Notes: generated by a model from the letters alone, not told the origin. A stretch of DNA of 64,000 nt from Posidonia oceanica (GCA_037176725.1 JAZBRS010000014.1:77110501-77174500), one strand, 5' to 3'. Shown: positions 11,568-22,740, numbered from the stretch's first letter. Made by a program: numbers and translations.

Positions 11568-12930
11568 TCAGCCATGCATTGCCATGCTCGAGCGGTTGAG
11601 CCCAAGCATCTTCAGAAACTCCTGCTTGTCATCAACATACTTCTGAGGAGTGGGGCACCACCGTGCATACCACTTCACATACTTCGCCTCCTGGGACTCC
11701 CGAGCGGTTGCAGAAAGCCGAGGCGCACTCAAAGACACTCGCCTACCGATATAAACCCAACAGGCTATGTACTCCAGGACCATCCGCTCATCCCGATCAC
11801 CGTCTTCCTTGCGAATGCGGATTGGAGGGGTCAGAACTGCATCAGCCTGAACAACTAGCTCCTGATTCAGCAAACGGGGGCAGCGATGGATGGGATACAG
11901 CACAAATGAAGTGGCACCTGCCAGGACAAGCTCTAGGTCACTGTGAGCTGTGCTCATCACCCGTGCTTTGTGAGCTCCAGGTAGCTTCGGAACAAAGTCA
12001 AAATCCTGTAGTGACAAGCATCCCAAATGGAGAACGGAGTCATGGAAGCTCAGACCTGTGAAATCTGTATCACAACAGCAATGGGACATGAACCACCTAT
12101 GCAGCAACAGTGGAGAACCGAAGAATTTCCCTGAACAAGAGGCACTGATGAGCCCCTCCATGGTGTAAGCCAGCATAGCAGGAGCCAAGCACAGATCTAG
12201 ACGAACAGCGACCAACATCAGAAGATCCACATGGTGAAGATCCATTGTAAAATTGGCGTCTGCAAACAAGACAAGGCTGCCCACTGCCACAAACAAACAC
12301 TTCTTCAGCTCTACTTCAGCAAGTTGCCTGGTTCTAAGAACCTCCCATAGGCCTCGAAGAAAGAGTCTCCCCGAGTGCATCAAGGCCTTGCTAGCCTCCA
12401 GGTCCATTGCTAAATACCCGCCTATCTTCCTGGAACCCACTGTCTCAACAGAAATGGCAAAGCGATCATCTGCCACCTCAGTAGATTCCACCGCCAACCC
12501 AAGCAAAGAGGACACCTCCTCACACGCGATCAATGTCTCCCCACAAGGAAGATTGAAGGTGTTGGAGGAACCATTCCAAAAAGCCATCAAGGCGTGCAAC
12601 AATGGCCAAGACACAGGCATGCGAATTAAGTCAAGAAGCTTGTCAAAACCACTACACCTGAAGAGATGTCTGTTGTTCTTTGCACAATTGATCAAGCCAG
12701 CCACGCATGGCAGAGTATACCGAAAGGAATTATGAAAATCCGGGCATCCTGTGAGGTTCACTACGGCCTAAACAAGCAGCCTTCAGAAGCTAAACCACAA
12801 AGAAGACATGCAAAGACTAAGAAGAGAATTTACCTGGTCATTCCGAATAGCTTTCATCAAGTAGTTGGGAATATCAACCAACTACCCTTTTCACCGGGAA
12901 GGTCGTAGAAGAGAAGGAAGGAAACTTCAT
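11568..12930 (-). CDS. Antisense gene 2 of element 1: PMD-like accessory protein
   Basis: A 397-residue open frame on the strand opposite pol, ending at the TAG/TGA-type stop at 11568-11570. Near its N-terminus it has LLHALMAFWNGSSNTFNLPC, then GETLIACEEVSSLLGL, the pattern of plant-mobile-domain/DUF7745-type proteins (an FWxxxxxxF..PxGE...T.EEVxxLLGL block). The C-terminal part is basic and Trp-rich (YVKWYARWCPTPQKYV). A short first exon is likely: ATG at 12928-12930 through 12834, a 66-nt GT-AG intron, then 12767 onward, giving an in-phase ...AIRNDQ|AVVNLTG... join. Exon 1 has a frameshift before that join. The large exon has no internal stop, unlike pol. Function unknown; intron placement is tentative. 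Confidence 0.65.
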
Positions 12931-13923
12931 GGTCAAGATAAGGGGTTTACTCCTGAAAAGCAAGGACGGCCGTCTTTTATCTCCCTTTATCAAAAGAATA
13001 AGGGTTTAAAACGGTTTCTGAATTAAATAAGCCAGGAGATCGCGCGTTGCCACCAAAAGCGGCGACTGGATCAGTCGCCAATGCATGCGGCGACTAAACC
13101 ACCAGGACAGACCACTACAAAGCCAAAGAGTGAACTCTCGCCTTGAGTTCACGCGCCACCCACTGCAACTACTGCAAACACCAGACGACACATCGGTTTG
13201 GCAAAGGAAGGGTTCACTCCCTCACCCGGTTCTCTTTGCATGGAACCTCTTTATTTGCCAAATCGAGCTGTGGGACGACGGTCCTTTCCAGAGAGTGCTG
13301 GTCACATTCCAGGATGGAAAACACTTGACCACAACGTATTGCATTCATTCATTTTGCATATGTCCATATGGTTTGGGACCAACCGTACCCCGTTGGCCTA
13401 ACCTAGCATATGGACCATTCATTGCATTGCGTGTTGACCTCGCATTATCATAATGTGTTTGAATCATCCATCCATGCATTTTCTCATATCAATGGAAGTG
13501 ATGCACGGACGGAGCATTGTTCTTCAAGAGTGTTAGGAACCCTTCAGGCATATGATTCTCCTAGAGCCAACCTAGTTCGTACCTATCCTCTGATCAATTC
13601 CAATCTGAGTAAAGTCTCAAACAAGATGTCACACTCTCCTTTCGATCGTGCTGGAATAACATCCTGCGATTTCCCCCTTAGTGCTTGCCCATTGGAACAC
13701 ACATGGTTGACCTGGTCTTGACCTCGACTGTGACACAAGATCTGAAACCGACTTGACCCCTCCATGCCCAAGTCTCCAATCTGACGGCAATTTAGACCCT
13801 CTTTTTATCTTTTATTTTGCTACTTCAGTGACAAATTGATTGAGAAAGAGCTCCCCTTTTCAGGAAATGCTCAATAGGACATCGTTCTTGCCTTGGACCC
13901 GATCTTATTCCAAGATCAACTCC
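12931..13923. other. Non-coding region between antisense gene 2 and the PPT (element 1)
   Basis: No convincing gene. It should contain the promoter of antisense gene 2 and the 3' untranslated part of the sense transcript. It holds a cluster of three GGCGACT/AGTCGCC motifs (13061-13095) and a CATTCATT/GCATATG-rich stretch (13340-13490). Short frames here have no family resemblance. Confidence 0.5.
13061..13095. promoter_or_regulatory. GGCGACT palindrome and third motif copy upstream of antisense gene 2
   Basis: GGCGACTGGATCAGTCGCC at 13061-13079 is a perfect inverted repeat with 8-bp arms (GGCGACTG / CAGTCGCC) and a 3-bp centre. A further GGCGACT follows at 13089-13095. It lies about 130-165 bp upstream of the proposed ATG of antisense gene 2, where a promoter element would be expected. 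No known factor is assigned. Confidence 0.45.
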
Positions 13924-13936
13924 AAGGAGGGGCATC
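13924..13936 (+). other. Polypurine tract of element 1
   Basis: AAGGAGGGG followed by CATC lies directly before the TGTAGAT start of the 3' LTR. Family B element 3 has AGGGAGGGG plus the same CATC directly before its own, different LTR. This primes plus-strand DNA synthesis in LTR retroelements. Confidence 0.85.
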
Positions 13937-14308
13937 TGTAGATATCCTATTTTCGCATTTCTGAGAGTTCTTTTTAGGATAGAAACCTTGAGGCGCCCCA
14001 AATCTCATGCCTATGTTTGATAACACATCTTCCAGATATTCCTTGACTTCTTTAAAGCATCACAAGACCTTACTTAGACTCAGGTTGTTGGCTGTGGTAG
14101 AGCTAACTCGCGCGGGCTCGTGACAAGTCCAAGTATCCTGGGTATCCTTCACTTCAACTCGGATTTAAAATTAGATTTGAGTTAACAAAGATGCTTCCTT
14201 GATTTCATAGGCTATCTGTAGTTTTCCAGCCTCCCATCTTGTTTCCTTTGGCAAAAACCCAGGAAAAGAGCTAAAAACGACCTAGGCAAGTTAGTAGCCA
14301 CTTGGGGC

Positions 14309-14760
14309 GGCGACTCACATAGTAGCCTCTTAAGGGGGCGACTATATCTGTCGCCAATTTCCCAACCGACTACACTAGCAGCCAGCCAAGAAGGCGGCTC
14401 AGTCAGAAGCCATCTAAGGGTGCAACCCATGTGGACGTCAACTGGATAGGCGACTAGGCGATCATGGGCAACGGTTGCGCCCACTATCCCCTCAACTCTC
14501 AGGCGCCAGCTAATCAAGCGACTGAACGGTTGTGGAACCACCTCGGTCTTCCCACGATCTTTGACCGTCAGGCGTCACTCTATGCGGCGTCTAGCGATCG
14601 TGGCGCCTTCCGAACCGCTTTTCCGTAGTTATTTTGCACTCCCCCCTCGACCGTTAAGCGCCGTCTCATGCGGCGACTAAATGTCGTGGCCTCGATCTCA
14701 CGTCGTCCCACACTTTGACCAAGCGGTTGCTAGGTTTAGGTGCCACTATATGCGGCGACT
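14309..14760 (+). promoter_or_regulatory. GGCGACT motif array in U3 of the element 1 LTR
   Basis: Exact GGCGACT at 14309-14315, 14337-14343, 14449-14455, 14672-14678 and 14754-14760, with many near copies (GTCGCC, GGCGTC, GGCGCC) between. All lie upstream of the TATA box, spaced about 30-220 bp, in the context (G/A)TGCGGCGACT for the later copies. The position suits a promoter/enhancer array. The binding factor is unknown. Confidence 0.45.
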
Positions 14761-14822
14761 GAGACTAACTGCCATTTCTCTAGAATTTTCTTAACTCCAA
14801 CCGTCCCTACACCCCTAGAGTC

Positions 14823-14830
14823 TATAAATA
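14823..14830 (+). promoter_or_regulatory. TATA box of the element 1 LTR
   Basis: TATAAATA in the context GAGTCTATAAATAGACCCC, a strong plant TATA box about 890 bp into the LTR. Transcription of the sense RNA would start about 30 bp downstream, near 14855-14865, leaving an R-U5 of about 640 bp. Confidence 0.75.
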
Positions 14831-15505
14831 GACCCCCTAGGCCAGTGGTTTGAGGGTCGGAACTTTTGAGTGAGAAATTCCTCCTTAGTGGTAGGAATTT
14901 TAGAAAGATAAATCCCCCAGAGAGGAACTTCCAGAAGAGACAGAGCCCTGTCAGTTGTGAGCCACACTCAGAGAGTTAGTCTTTCCAATCCAGAAACACT
15001 ACCTCCTCTCCCCAATAGGCTACCAACCTAAGCTTCTATCTCCGATCCGGGAATCCTCAGCTACGCTGGAGCTTCGACTGTGCTTCCTTCCAACCTCATT
15101 GCACACAGCATAAGGGTGAAAGGGAGTATCTTCTTCCAATTTAGTTTCTTACTACATCTCTTTACATTCCTTAGCATAGGATCATATCATATGCATACGG
15201 GAACAACCCCCGGTCAGTATTTATTTTTTTTTAGTCATGTCATTCCATTCACCTCCGTTATTGATACTACACCAAAGCTAATCTATGTCATTTTGTTTTG
15301 AAGGAAAGGAAGGAACTCACGCAGCACGAGGAAGCCGCTAGACGACACCCTACCGTCGATCTAGTGGTCCGAGTACCTACATCATCATAATCTCCCCCAG
15401 GTGTCTTGTCTACCCAGAGACGAGTGGTGATCACAACAAAGGCTGTCAACGTCGTGGAAGTACTGACATCTCCTTAAACACCCCCCCCTGAATTCCACAT
15501 CTACA

Positions 15506-16433
15506 GCTATGCCACCACACATGCACATGCCATGTATACCTGCCTTTTGACATGCTAAGTGTTTCTTTTTCCACTATCATGTCCACATACACATGCACAT
15601 GCCATGCTCATGCTTTTTGCAGTGATTGTATGTTGTTTGCTTGCCATGCTTAGGTGATTTTCTTCCCCTTTTTGCATTTAGCCTAAGGACAATTAGATAC
15701 TGATTGCTCCCCCTATGGCTAATTAAAAATGGCAAGTAAAAATAAAATCTAGGATCAACTAGAGCCATCAACACACTTGCATCCTCTTGAGTTAATAAAA
15801 TGCGCAAGATAAAAGACTTTAATCATTTGCATGAAGCATCATATAGGGCATGCATCTTCTCATTTGAGTCCACCTATCAGTCTGCAAAGGATGGTCCCGG
15901 CCTCTTGCCCCGATGCTTTGGCATGGCGTGAGTCGATTGGTCGTCCCCCCTTGTCAGGGGTCGTGTCGGTGCTAGTGGAGGGTACCACCCACGCTTCGGC
16001 AGGGTCGAGGCCACCAACGCACCACCCTGTTATTACCTGAGCTTTGGGCTAGGATTTAGACAGGGGACCTACTTTTCTGGCTTAAGTAGGTGACCTGTAC
16101 ACCTGTGAGTATTCGAAGTAGACTACCTACTAGGACACACTAGATTGGAGAAAGAGAGCATGCTAGAAAGCATACATGTCATTCATGCCACAATTTAATG
16201 CATTTACGTTTCTTTTTTCTGTTTCTAATCCCAATTTCTGTTGTGTCCTGCAAAGATCAGTGAGCGAGTTCCCTAGTTGGAGCTCGAGTTCCTCCTCTTA
16301 CTGACACCCCTGCTGAGACACCTGTGCTCGACCATCTCCTTCCGAGCTATCCGCTTTTGCGATCATAGCTCCTCCTAGGACTCGTCCTCTTTCCTCTCGT
16401 CGCAACCTTATTCTCACTCGCTCTCAGTCAGCA
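15506..16433 (+). other. 5' leader of element 2 (untranslated), entered by element 1
   Basis: Sequence from about 15640 on matches the complement of element 3 around 46060-46460 (shared marks: AAATGGCAAGTAAAA, GTTAATAAAATGC, GCATCATATAGGGCATGC). The match shows that element 1 landed in the leader between PBS and gag. Short frames here (for example 15831-16040) have a counterpart in element 3 but no family signal, so no gene is called. Confidence 0.7.
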
Positions 16434-18989
16434 ATGGCCTAGCGCACTATTGAACCCCTGCTTACTCCTATTGTTCCGGAGGGGATTTCTGCTTCGGCCC
16501 CTCCGACTCTCATTTCCACTCCCCTTGTTCCTCCGATGACACCAGGGTTTCCCCCTTTGTCGCCCAGGGCACCCCAACATCCTACGGGGCATTGGCAAAC
16601 TCACGCTACTCCAGACCCGGTCACCGATCCCATCTTGGTGACCTATGCTCGTGCTCCGGAGGCGCCTCTAACCTCACTATCCCAGGGATACGTCCCTCTC
16701 AACACCTCTTCTACTGCGGTGACTCTTGTTGTAGGACTTCAATCTTCTGGACAGTTTGTCCCTCTTGGCTCTGGTCCCCTACCGACACTGCACCTCAGTA
16801 TTCCCACTGACGGGACGCCTGATGTGCAATATCAGCATCTGATGGAGACTGCCCAGCGGCTGCAGGGCATGGCTCTATCAGTCCGCCCTTCTTTCATTCC
16901 TGCTAGTCTCGAGGTTCCTGTGCGGCCTGCTCCCGCATATCATGCATTTCATTCTACACTTCCGCCTAGACCATCGTCTCAACTGCTCACAGTTCTGGCA
17001 GTGTGAGCACGTATCCCGCCTCTTGCATCTGCACAGCACTATACACAGCATGCACCTCCGCCACCTGGTGATCAGTCCTTCGGGCTGGTTGGAGTGCAGT
17101 ATCCCATAGGCCCACTGCCCGGCACCACACCGGTGCGGCCGCTGCTGCTCCAGCACTCTGTACCCACTGAAAAGCATGTCATCTACCCACCCCCTTGCAT
17201 CAGGTTCAGACTTTAGCATGCATTCCCTCTTACACTCCACCACTGCACAGGTACGCCAGCCATCACGTCGCATCACTAGGCGATGTGATGGTGGATCCGG
17301 AGGAGCACCTTGGTGCGACCCAATCGGCATACGTGGTCCCTGCCCCTACTGCCCCATCACATCCGGCAGCCAATCCAGACCCTATCAACAACAGGATGGA
17401 CGTTCTGGAGAAAGCACTACATTTAGTACACGGTACTGACCACCAGTCCTACCAGTTCCGGGACCTCTGCTATTTCCTAGAGGCAGTACTTCCACCAAAG
17501 TTCAAGATCCTGGACTTTGAGAAATATGATGGTAGGGGCTGCCCTATAGCCCATCTGAAGGCATATTGCGGTGATCTTGCCTAGCTTCAGGCTGACGAGA
17601 GGTTGCTGATCTGTCTATTCCAAAAGAGTCTGTCTGGTCCGACCTTCAAGTGGTTCACAACGCTTGACATGACTGTGATCAAGACTTGGAGCGACCTAAG
17701 CCAGGCGTTCCTAGAACAATACTCCTTCAACCTCGACCTGGTCCCAAAGCACGCGGACGTGGTCGCAACCAAGCAGAATTCTGGCGAGCCGTTCGGGGAG
17801 TACGTCAGCCGCTAGCGCGCCCTTGCTTCACAGGTTCGAGATAGGCCCTCTGACGGGGAGTCTATCGAGATCGTTATCAAAGGAGCGCAGCCATCTACCG
17901 GAGCTCTACTTAGCATCCAACCCGTCACGACCTTCACTACACTAATCTGAGCTGGCACTTGCGTAGAGAGTTCGTTGCGGAGTGGCAACTTCCTCTCACT
18001 CTCTGCATTCGCCAAGCAGGCCCCCACCAGCAGCAATAGCAGCAGCACCACCACCAACAACAACAACAGCGGCAGCAGCAACAACCGCCCTCAGAAGAAG
18101 GATCCTCCGAAACCTGCTGTTGCATACGTCGACTCCTGCTGCGCCTGTTCATCTGGCGTCTCGGCCTGCCTCTCCTCAGATCATTTACACACCTGCACCT
18201 AGGACACACCCCACACCACAGATCACTACCACCGCTCGACCGGTCTATCCTGCCGTACCGGTTCAGTAAGGACAATATCAGAGGCAGAGATAGCCACCCA
18301 CTGAGAAGTGGAAGTTCGCCTCATTGGTGGAACCACTAAATGCCGTCCTCCCGAAGATTGCGTCGCTCCTGAGCTTTTTGGAGGTTTGCCCGCCACCAAA
18401 CCCACTACCACATTGGTATAAGGCGAACCTTTTCTGCAATTTCCATCGAAGCGCCGGGCATTCGACAGATAATTGCTTCACCTTACGGAATGCTATCCAG
18501 GACTTGATCGAATCGAGAATGATTGTGATCAACACACACGAGGCATCCACTTCCACACCTCCTCCTGCATCTGCATTAGCATCATCCCATGCCAACATTG
18601 TCCGCCAGCCCCTGCCAGAGTACTCCTATTCGGGAGGCGCAGGGACCTCGGGAATTCACTCTCTTTTTCCCTCTAGGTCCGCCACGTCTGTGGTAGACCC
18701 CTCTCAGCTCATCCATGATGTTTCTGAATGCTTTCTAGCCTCTCTTTACCTTGCAGCTGTCGCTGGCTCCGAGTCAGGCGTTCATATGATTCGATCGCGT
18801 GCCAGGCCAGAGTGCTCTTCTGCACCACCCTCCATGCTTCCTCGGGCCCAAGCCCCAGTACATCTCCTAGGTAGGCCTCAGCTAGGATCCCCTGTACACC
18901 TGTTAGGAAGACCTCAGCCTCCACCTACTTCGCCTTCCCAGCAACCCCCTTATCCATGCTCCCTCAACCAATAAACACCCCTATAGCCC
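16434..18989 (+). pseudogene. gag of element 2 (decayed)
   Basis: N-terminal region is Pro/Ser/Thr-rich. The capsid-like retrotransposon gag domain runs about 17290-17960: NRMDVLEKALHLVHGT, LPPKFKILDFEKYDG, HLKAYCGDLA, QKSLSGPTFKWF, DLSQAFLEQYSFNLDL. Then come Asn/Ser-rich repeats and a modified zinc knuckle near 18430-18500 (CNFH....GHSTDNC), followed by LRNAIQDLIES. Stops include TAG at about 17582 and 17814; there is a frameshift near 18120. A possible start is ATG at 16434-16436, but the upstream frame is open, so the start is unsure. Gag would form the virus-like particle and bind RNA. The C-terminal tail has short VHLLGRPQ repeats. Confidence 0.82.
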
Positions 18990-19123
18990 CTCTCGTGCTC
19001 GCCGCATGCGCTCCTGTGGTTATTAACCTAACCCGGGACACCTATCACGTACCTTACAGCTATGCCACAGAAATGTGCGTGGAAGTGATGTGATCGGGGA
19101 GGGTCTACAAACCCCCAGCACCG

Positions 19124-19831
19124 GTGGTTAGGCCTAGTCCTCCAGAACTTGTAGCACCTCCTCCCTTAGGCCAACCTGCAGCACCTCTACCACCAGGTCA
19201 ACCTCTTGTACCTACCATAGCTGAACCTGCCCCCAAAGCTACACCCGCTACCACCAAAAAGGGCCAGCCCAAGGCCGACATTACTTCCCAACTTAAGAAG
19301 GTTAAAGGCGACATATCCATTTGGGACCTTATACACACATCTGCTGAACACTGCGAGGCTTTTCTTCGCATGTTCCAAGCTGCCCATGTGTCCCAAGCCA
19401 TAGAACCTGTCGCCTTGGAAAGCATGGTCGGGACGATTGTGGAGCCCCAGGTCATCACTTTCACGAGTGATGAGTTGCCCTCGGTGGGGATTAATCATAA
19501 CCAACCTTTGTTTGTCACGGTACAATTCAAAAACTTTCACATTTCCCTTGTGCTGGTCGATAATGGGTCAGGCCTTAACATCTGTCTCTTGCGAATAGCA
19601 GCAAAGCTCGGATTCAAAGCCAAGGACATTACTCCGACTGTAAAGGGAATGACAGCTTTTGATAATACCCACCATGACGCTCTAGGGATTTTGATTATTC
19701 CTCTTATCATTGGCCCGGTCACATTCGATGTGGAATTCTACGTTGTTGACTTGGAGCCTAACTTCAACTTTTTGCTTGGGCGCCCTTGGCCCACAAGCAC
19801 TAGGTTATCCCCTCGACCCTCCATCGCATGA
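19124..19831 (+). pseudogene. Aspartic protease of element 2
   Basis: Open segment of 235 residues. The retropepsin active site is DNGSG at residues 146-150 (nt 19559-19573), preceded by hydrophobic strands (PLFVTVQFKNF, ISLVLV); the flap/second half has KGMTAFDN and FDVEFYVVDL; the domain closes with NFLLGRPW at 215-222. Upstream residues 50-80 (ADITSQLKKV, SIWDLIHTSAEHCEAFLRM) are conserved with element 3. After LLGRPW the frame shifts, and the following region continues in another frame to about 20120. The protease would mature Gag-Pol. Active site intact, polyprotein broken. Confidence 0.85.
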
Positions 19832-21900
19832 TCAAGTTTCGCTGTGGCAATGATGTCATCATTGTTATGGTGGAGAATTTTGAGAAGGAGTGGATCGAGG
19901 CAGTCTCCTCTGTCTCTTCAAGGACTGTCCCCTTTGACCCTGAACTTTCAAATGTTTTATACTGCATTAATCGGTGCTAGCCGGTTAACTTTATACCAGA
20001 TCTTGAACTTGTCAACTCCTTGGCCGTTCACAATAACCCGTTCCAGATGGTCGAAAATGTCTATCACAGGTGGGGTTACGTCAAAGGGACACCGCTCGGG
20101 CGATATGGCTAGGGAATCGCTGAGCCGATAGTGGCAGAGGAGCGAAGAGACAACGAGGGTCTTGGATACGACCCACAGACTGATGAAAGTAAGCACCCGT
20201 AGCCGAAGAATCGAAGAATGATCATTCCCCAGGACCTCGCTAACTTCACCAGTGCAAGTATCCTGGGTTCAAGCGGAGTTCAAGCCATACTGCAATCAGT
20301 GCCGTGCTAGAGCCCTTCACTGCCAACGGAAGACTAGGTCTGCATTGAGGACTACTACTCGGATGAGGAGCAGTCTGGCACAGTAGGGGTAGCCTGGACC
20401 TGCAGTGAGATCCAACTCGGCACGGCAGCATCTCAGTCAGTTTGTCTGGCCCTTCCCTCCACAGATCATAAGGCAGCAGATTTGGCAGGACCTTTGGCAG
20501 AATTGACAGTCTCTGATCTTCTTGCAGTCTTATCAGCATCACCGATGCCAGGACAAGCAGCTCTGAAGTCAGGGATACCAACTCAGGCACAGTTAGCCAA
20601 TCTGCTCGCAACTGCAGTCACATCAGTACAGCTATCAGCCTCTCTGGCGGGTCAGTCATTGAGTTCAGCCAGCAGTGCGACTCAGCCCGTTTCAGCAGCC
20701 ACGTCACAAGCAACGCTGCTGGCTCAGTCAATCACACATCCTCCTGCCTCAAAACATCAACTCTTGTGGCAGGCCCCCATGGCATCAGAGACCGTGCAAT
20801 CACCATCACCACCCAATACAGAGGCCCTGCCGAGCAGCACAACCTCCCAGCCATCGGTCCTTCAGAAGAGCAGCTTTGCTTACCCTCTAGCTGCAGCAGT
20901 GACCTTGGCTGCGCACCCATCAGCGGCCCTGCTAACCAATCTGTTTGGATCTCTGATCATGAGGCTGCCGCAATCAGCCGCGCCCATGGGCCATTCAGAG
21001 CAAGCACCCAGAGTAGTAGTACATCTAGCGACCGGGCCAGAGCCAGAGGCCCCTGGCGCCTACTACGTCGACTCTCCCTCGGATGAGGAAGAAGGAGCAG
21101 CTGTAGAGGCCCAAGTCGATGCGAGGATGGGAGACTTAGAGCTACTGTTCCAGGAGCAACTCAAGTCGCTGAAAGAAGACTTGGTGGAGCACTAGGCAGC
21201 GATGAAGGGGAAAGCCGTGGCAACGGGCCCCTCTTCACAGAAGGACCATGCCTCTATCATGGTCATTGAAGAAGACTCAGCAGCAGTGGCCCCCACTAGA
21301 TCGGATGAACTAATCACTTTGCAGCCACAAGACGGGTCTAGGTGGATGGTGCAGCACATGCCCCACTCCGACAATACCCTAATTAGCTACCAATCTCATA
21401 TACCCTCCACAACAAGGAGCATGGAGGGGGAAGCATCAGCAATGCAAGCAGTGACAGAATCAGCCGAATCAGTAGAGCCAACAGTGGCAGGGTCAGTAGC
21501 AGCGTCAGAAACAGAGTCAGCAGCAGTGCCATCAGCAGCGGAGCAGGCAGAGGAAGTCGCCAGGACAAAGGTCGCGCATCGAGGATATAGAAACACCCGA
21601 GTAAGCGTGACCATCCTGAAGCATCACCAAGGCCAAGAGGCAAAACATATGCACTCCTTTGATATCACAGACCCCACTTTTGAGAAGGAGATCCTCTCGG
21701 AACTTATTGCATATGGAGAGGAGGATGATATAGGTGAGGATGAGAATGATGGACCATCGCCTGACTTCTAGCCCTATGACGACGATCTAGAAGGCCCCAA
21801 CCTTCATGTCGAAGAGGAAACAGAGGTTGTCAATGTCAGAATAGCTAAAGAGGCTAAAGAGGTTCGCATCAGCGCCCTACTATCGCCCCAGGCCAGAGCA
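19832..21900 (+). pseudogene. Worn G-patch and long Ser/Ala/Gln-rich pro-RT linker of element 2
   Basis: Near 20046-20175 the frame that continues protease reads PLGRYG, a TAG, then GIAEPI and EGLGYDP, the second half of a G-patch. It is followed by about 1.6 kb coding for low-complexity sequence rich in Ser, Ala, Gln and Thr (for example 20482-21195 and 21202-21771) with acidic blocks (YYVDSPSDEEEGA, EDDIGEDENDG). The same order and wording occur in element 3, so it is a real polyprotein segment and not noise. It has no catalytic motif. TAG stops at about 20110 and 21193 separate the open pieces. A role as spacer, or as an alternatively spliced region as in Ogre, is possible but unproven. 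Confidence 0.6.
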
Positions 21901-22740
21901 GAGTTCATTGCATTCCTGAAAGAGTATGCAGATGTCTTCGCCTGGAGCTACGAAGACATGGTTGGCCTCGATGTCAAAATAGTAGTGCACAACCTGCACT
22001 TGGATCCAGATGCCAAGCCAGTAAAGCAGAAGTTAAGAAGATGGCGACCGCAGTGGCTGCTCATGATCAAAGAAGAGATAATGAAGCAACACAGCGTCAA
22101 CTTTCTGAAGGTCATCCTTTACCCTGAATGGCTTGCGAACATTGTGCCAGTGCCCAAGAAGGATGGCCGAGTCCGGATATGCATCGACTACAGGGACCTG
22201 AACAAGGTGAGTCCCAAGGATGATTTCCCATTACCACACATTGACATCCTAGTTGACAATACTATAGGCCACAAGATGCTATCCTTTATGGACGGCTTCT
22301 CCGGCTATAATCAGATCAAAATGGCAGAAGAAGACATGGAGAAGACATCATTCATCACCCCCTTAGGGAGTCTTCTGTTACCAAGTTATGCCATTTGGGC
22401 TGAAGAATGCTGGCGCAACCTACCAGAGGGCCATGACTGCACTTTTCCACAACCTCATGCACCAAGAAGTTGAGGTTTATGTGGACGATATGATTGCCAA
22501 GACCAAAGAGCCTGAGGATCACCTTGCATGTCTGAAGAAGCTCTTTGACCGCCTGAGAAAGTACAAGCTGTGACTCAACCCCAATAAATGCATTTTCGGG
22601 GTGTCATCTGGCAAGCTGCTGGGCTACATTGTTAGCCAGAGGGAGATTGAAGTGGACCCGATGAAAGCAAAAGCCATCGTGGTGATGCCACCCCCTAGGA
22701 CCGAAAAGGAGGTCCGAGGCCTGCTTGGGCATTTACAGTA
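21901..22740 (+). pseudogene. Reverse transcriptase of element 2
   Basis: Starts with FLKEYADVFAWSYEDM, the usual entry into Ty3/gypsy RT, then KQKLRRWRPQWLL, YPEWLANIVPVPKKDGRVRI, CIDYRDLNK, FPLPHIDIL, SFMDGFSGYNQI. A frameshift near 22370 precedes MPFGLKNAGATYQRAM and the catalytic YVDD at 22478-22489. A TGA at about 22571-22573 interrupts the thumb (YKL*LNPNKCIFGV). The region closes with GKLLGYIVSQ and RGLLGHLQYISRF. Catalytic Asp residues are present, unlike element 3. Confidence 0.88.

Larger units (their letters stand above)
1..15505 (+). mobile_element. Element 1: Tat-lineage Ty3/gypsy retrotransposon (family A), 5' part outside window
   Basis: The window opens inside the protease end of the polyprotein and runs through G-patch, RT, RNase H, archaeal-type RNase H and integrase, then about 9 kb of non-pol sequence with two antisense genes, a PPT and a 3' LTR. 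Dual RNase H and accessory genes between integrase and the 3' LTR are known hallmarks of the plant Tat lineage. The LTR is followed directly by leader sequence of element 2 and not by a primer binding site, so it is the 3' LTR and the element is nested in element 2. Pol carries several frameshifts and stops, so this copy is not autonomous. The 5' LTR, PBS, gag and most of protease lie upstream of the window; the left target duplication therefore cannot be checked (right candidate GCTAT at 15506-15510). Confidence 0.93.
13937..15505 (+). repeat. 3' LTR of element 1 (1569 bp)
   Basis: Begins TGTAGAT right after the PPT and ends ATCTACA, a 7-bp terminal inverted repeat with TG...CA ends. A TATA box lies about 890 bp in. 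U3 carries five GGCGACT copies between 14309 and 14760. Sequence right after the end matches the family B leader, with no PBS, which fixes this as a 3' LTR. Its partner lies outside the window, so LTR divergence cannot be estimated. Confidence 0.9.

Noticed and set aside
13006..13771. Several short frames on both strands before the element 1 LTR
   Set aside because: Overlapping, short and without motif; sequence looks like untranslated or promoter DNA.
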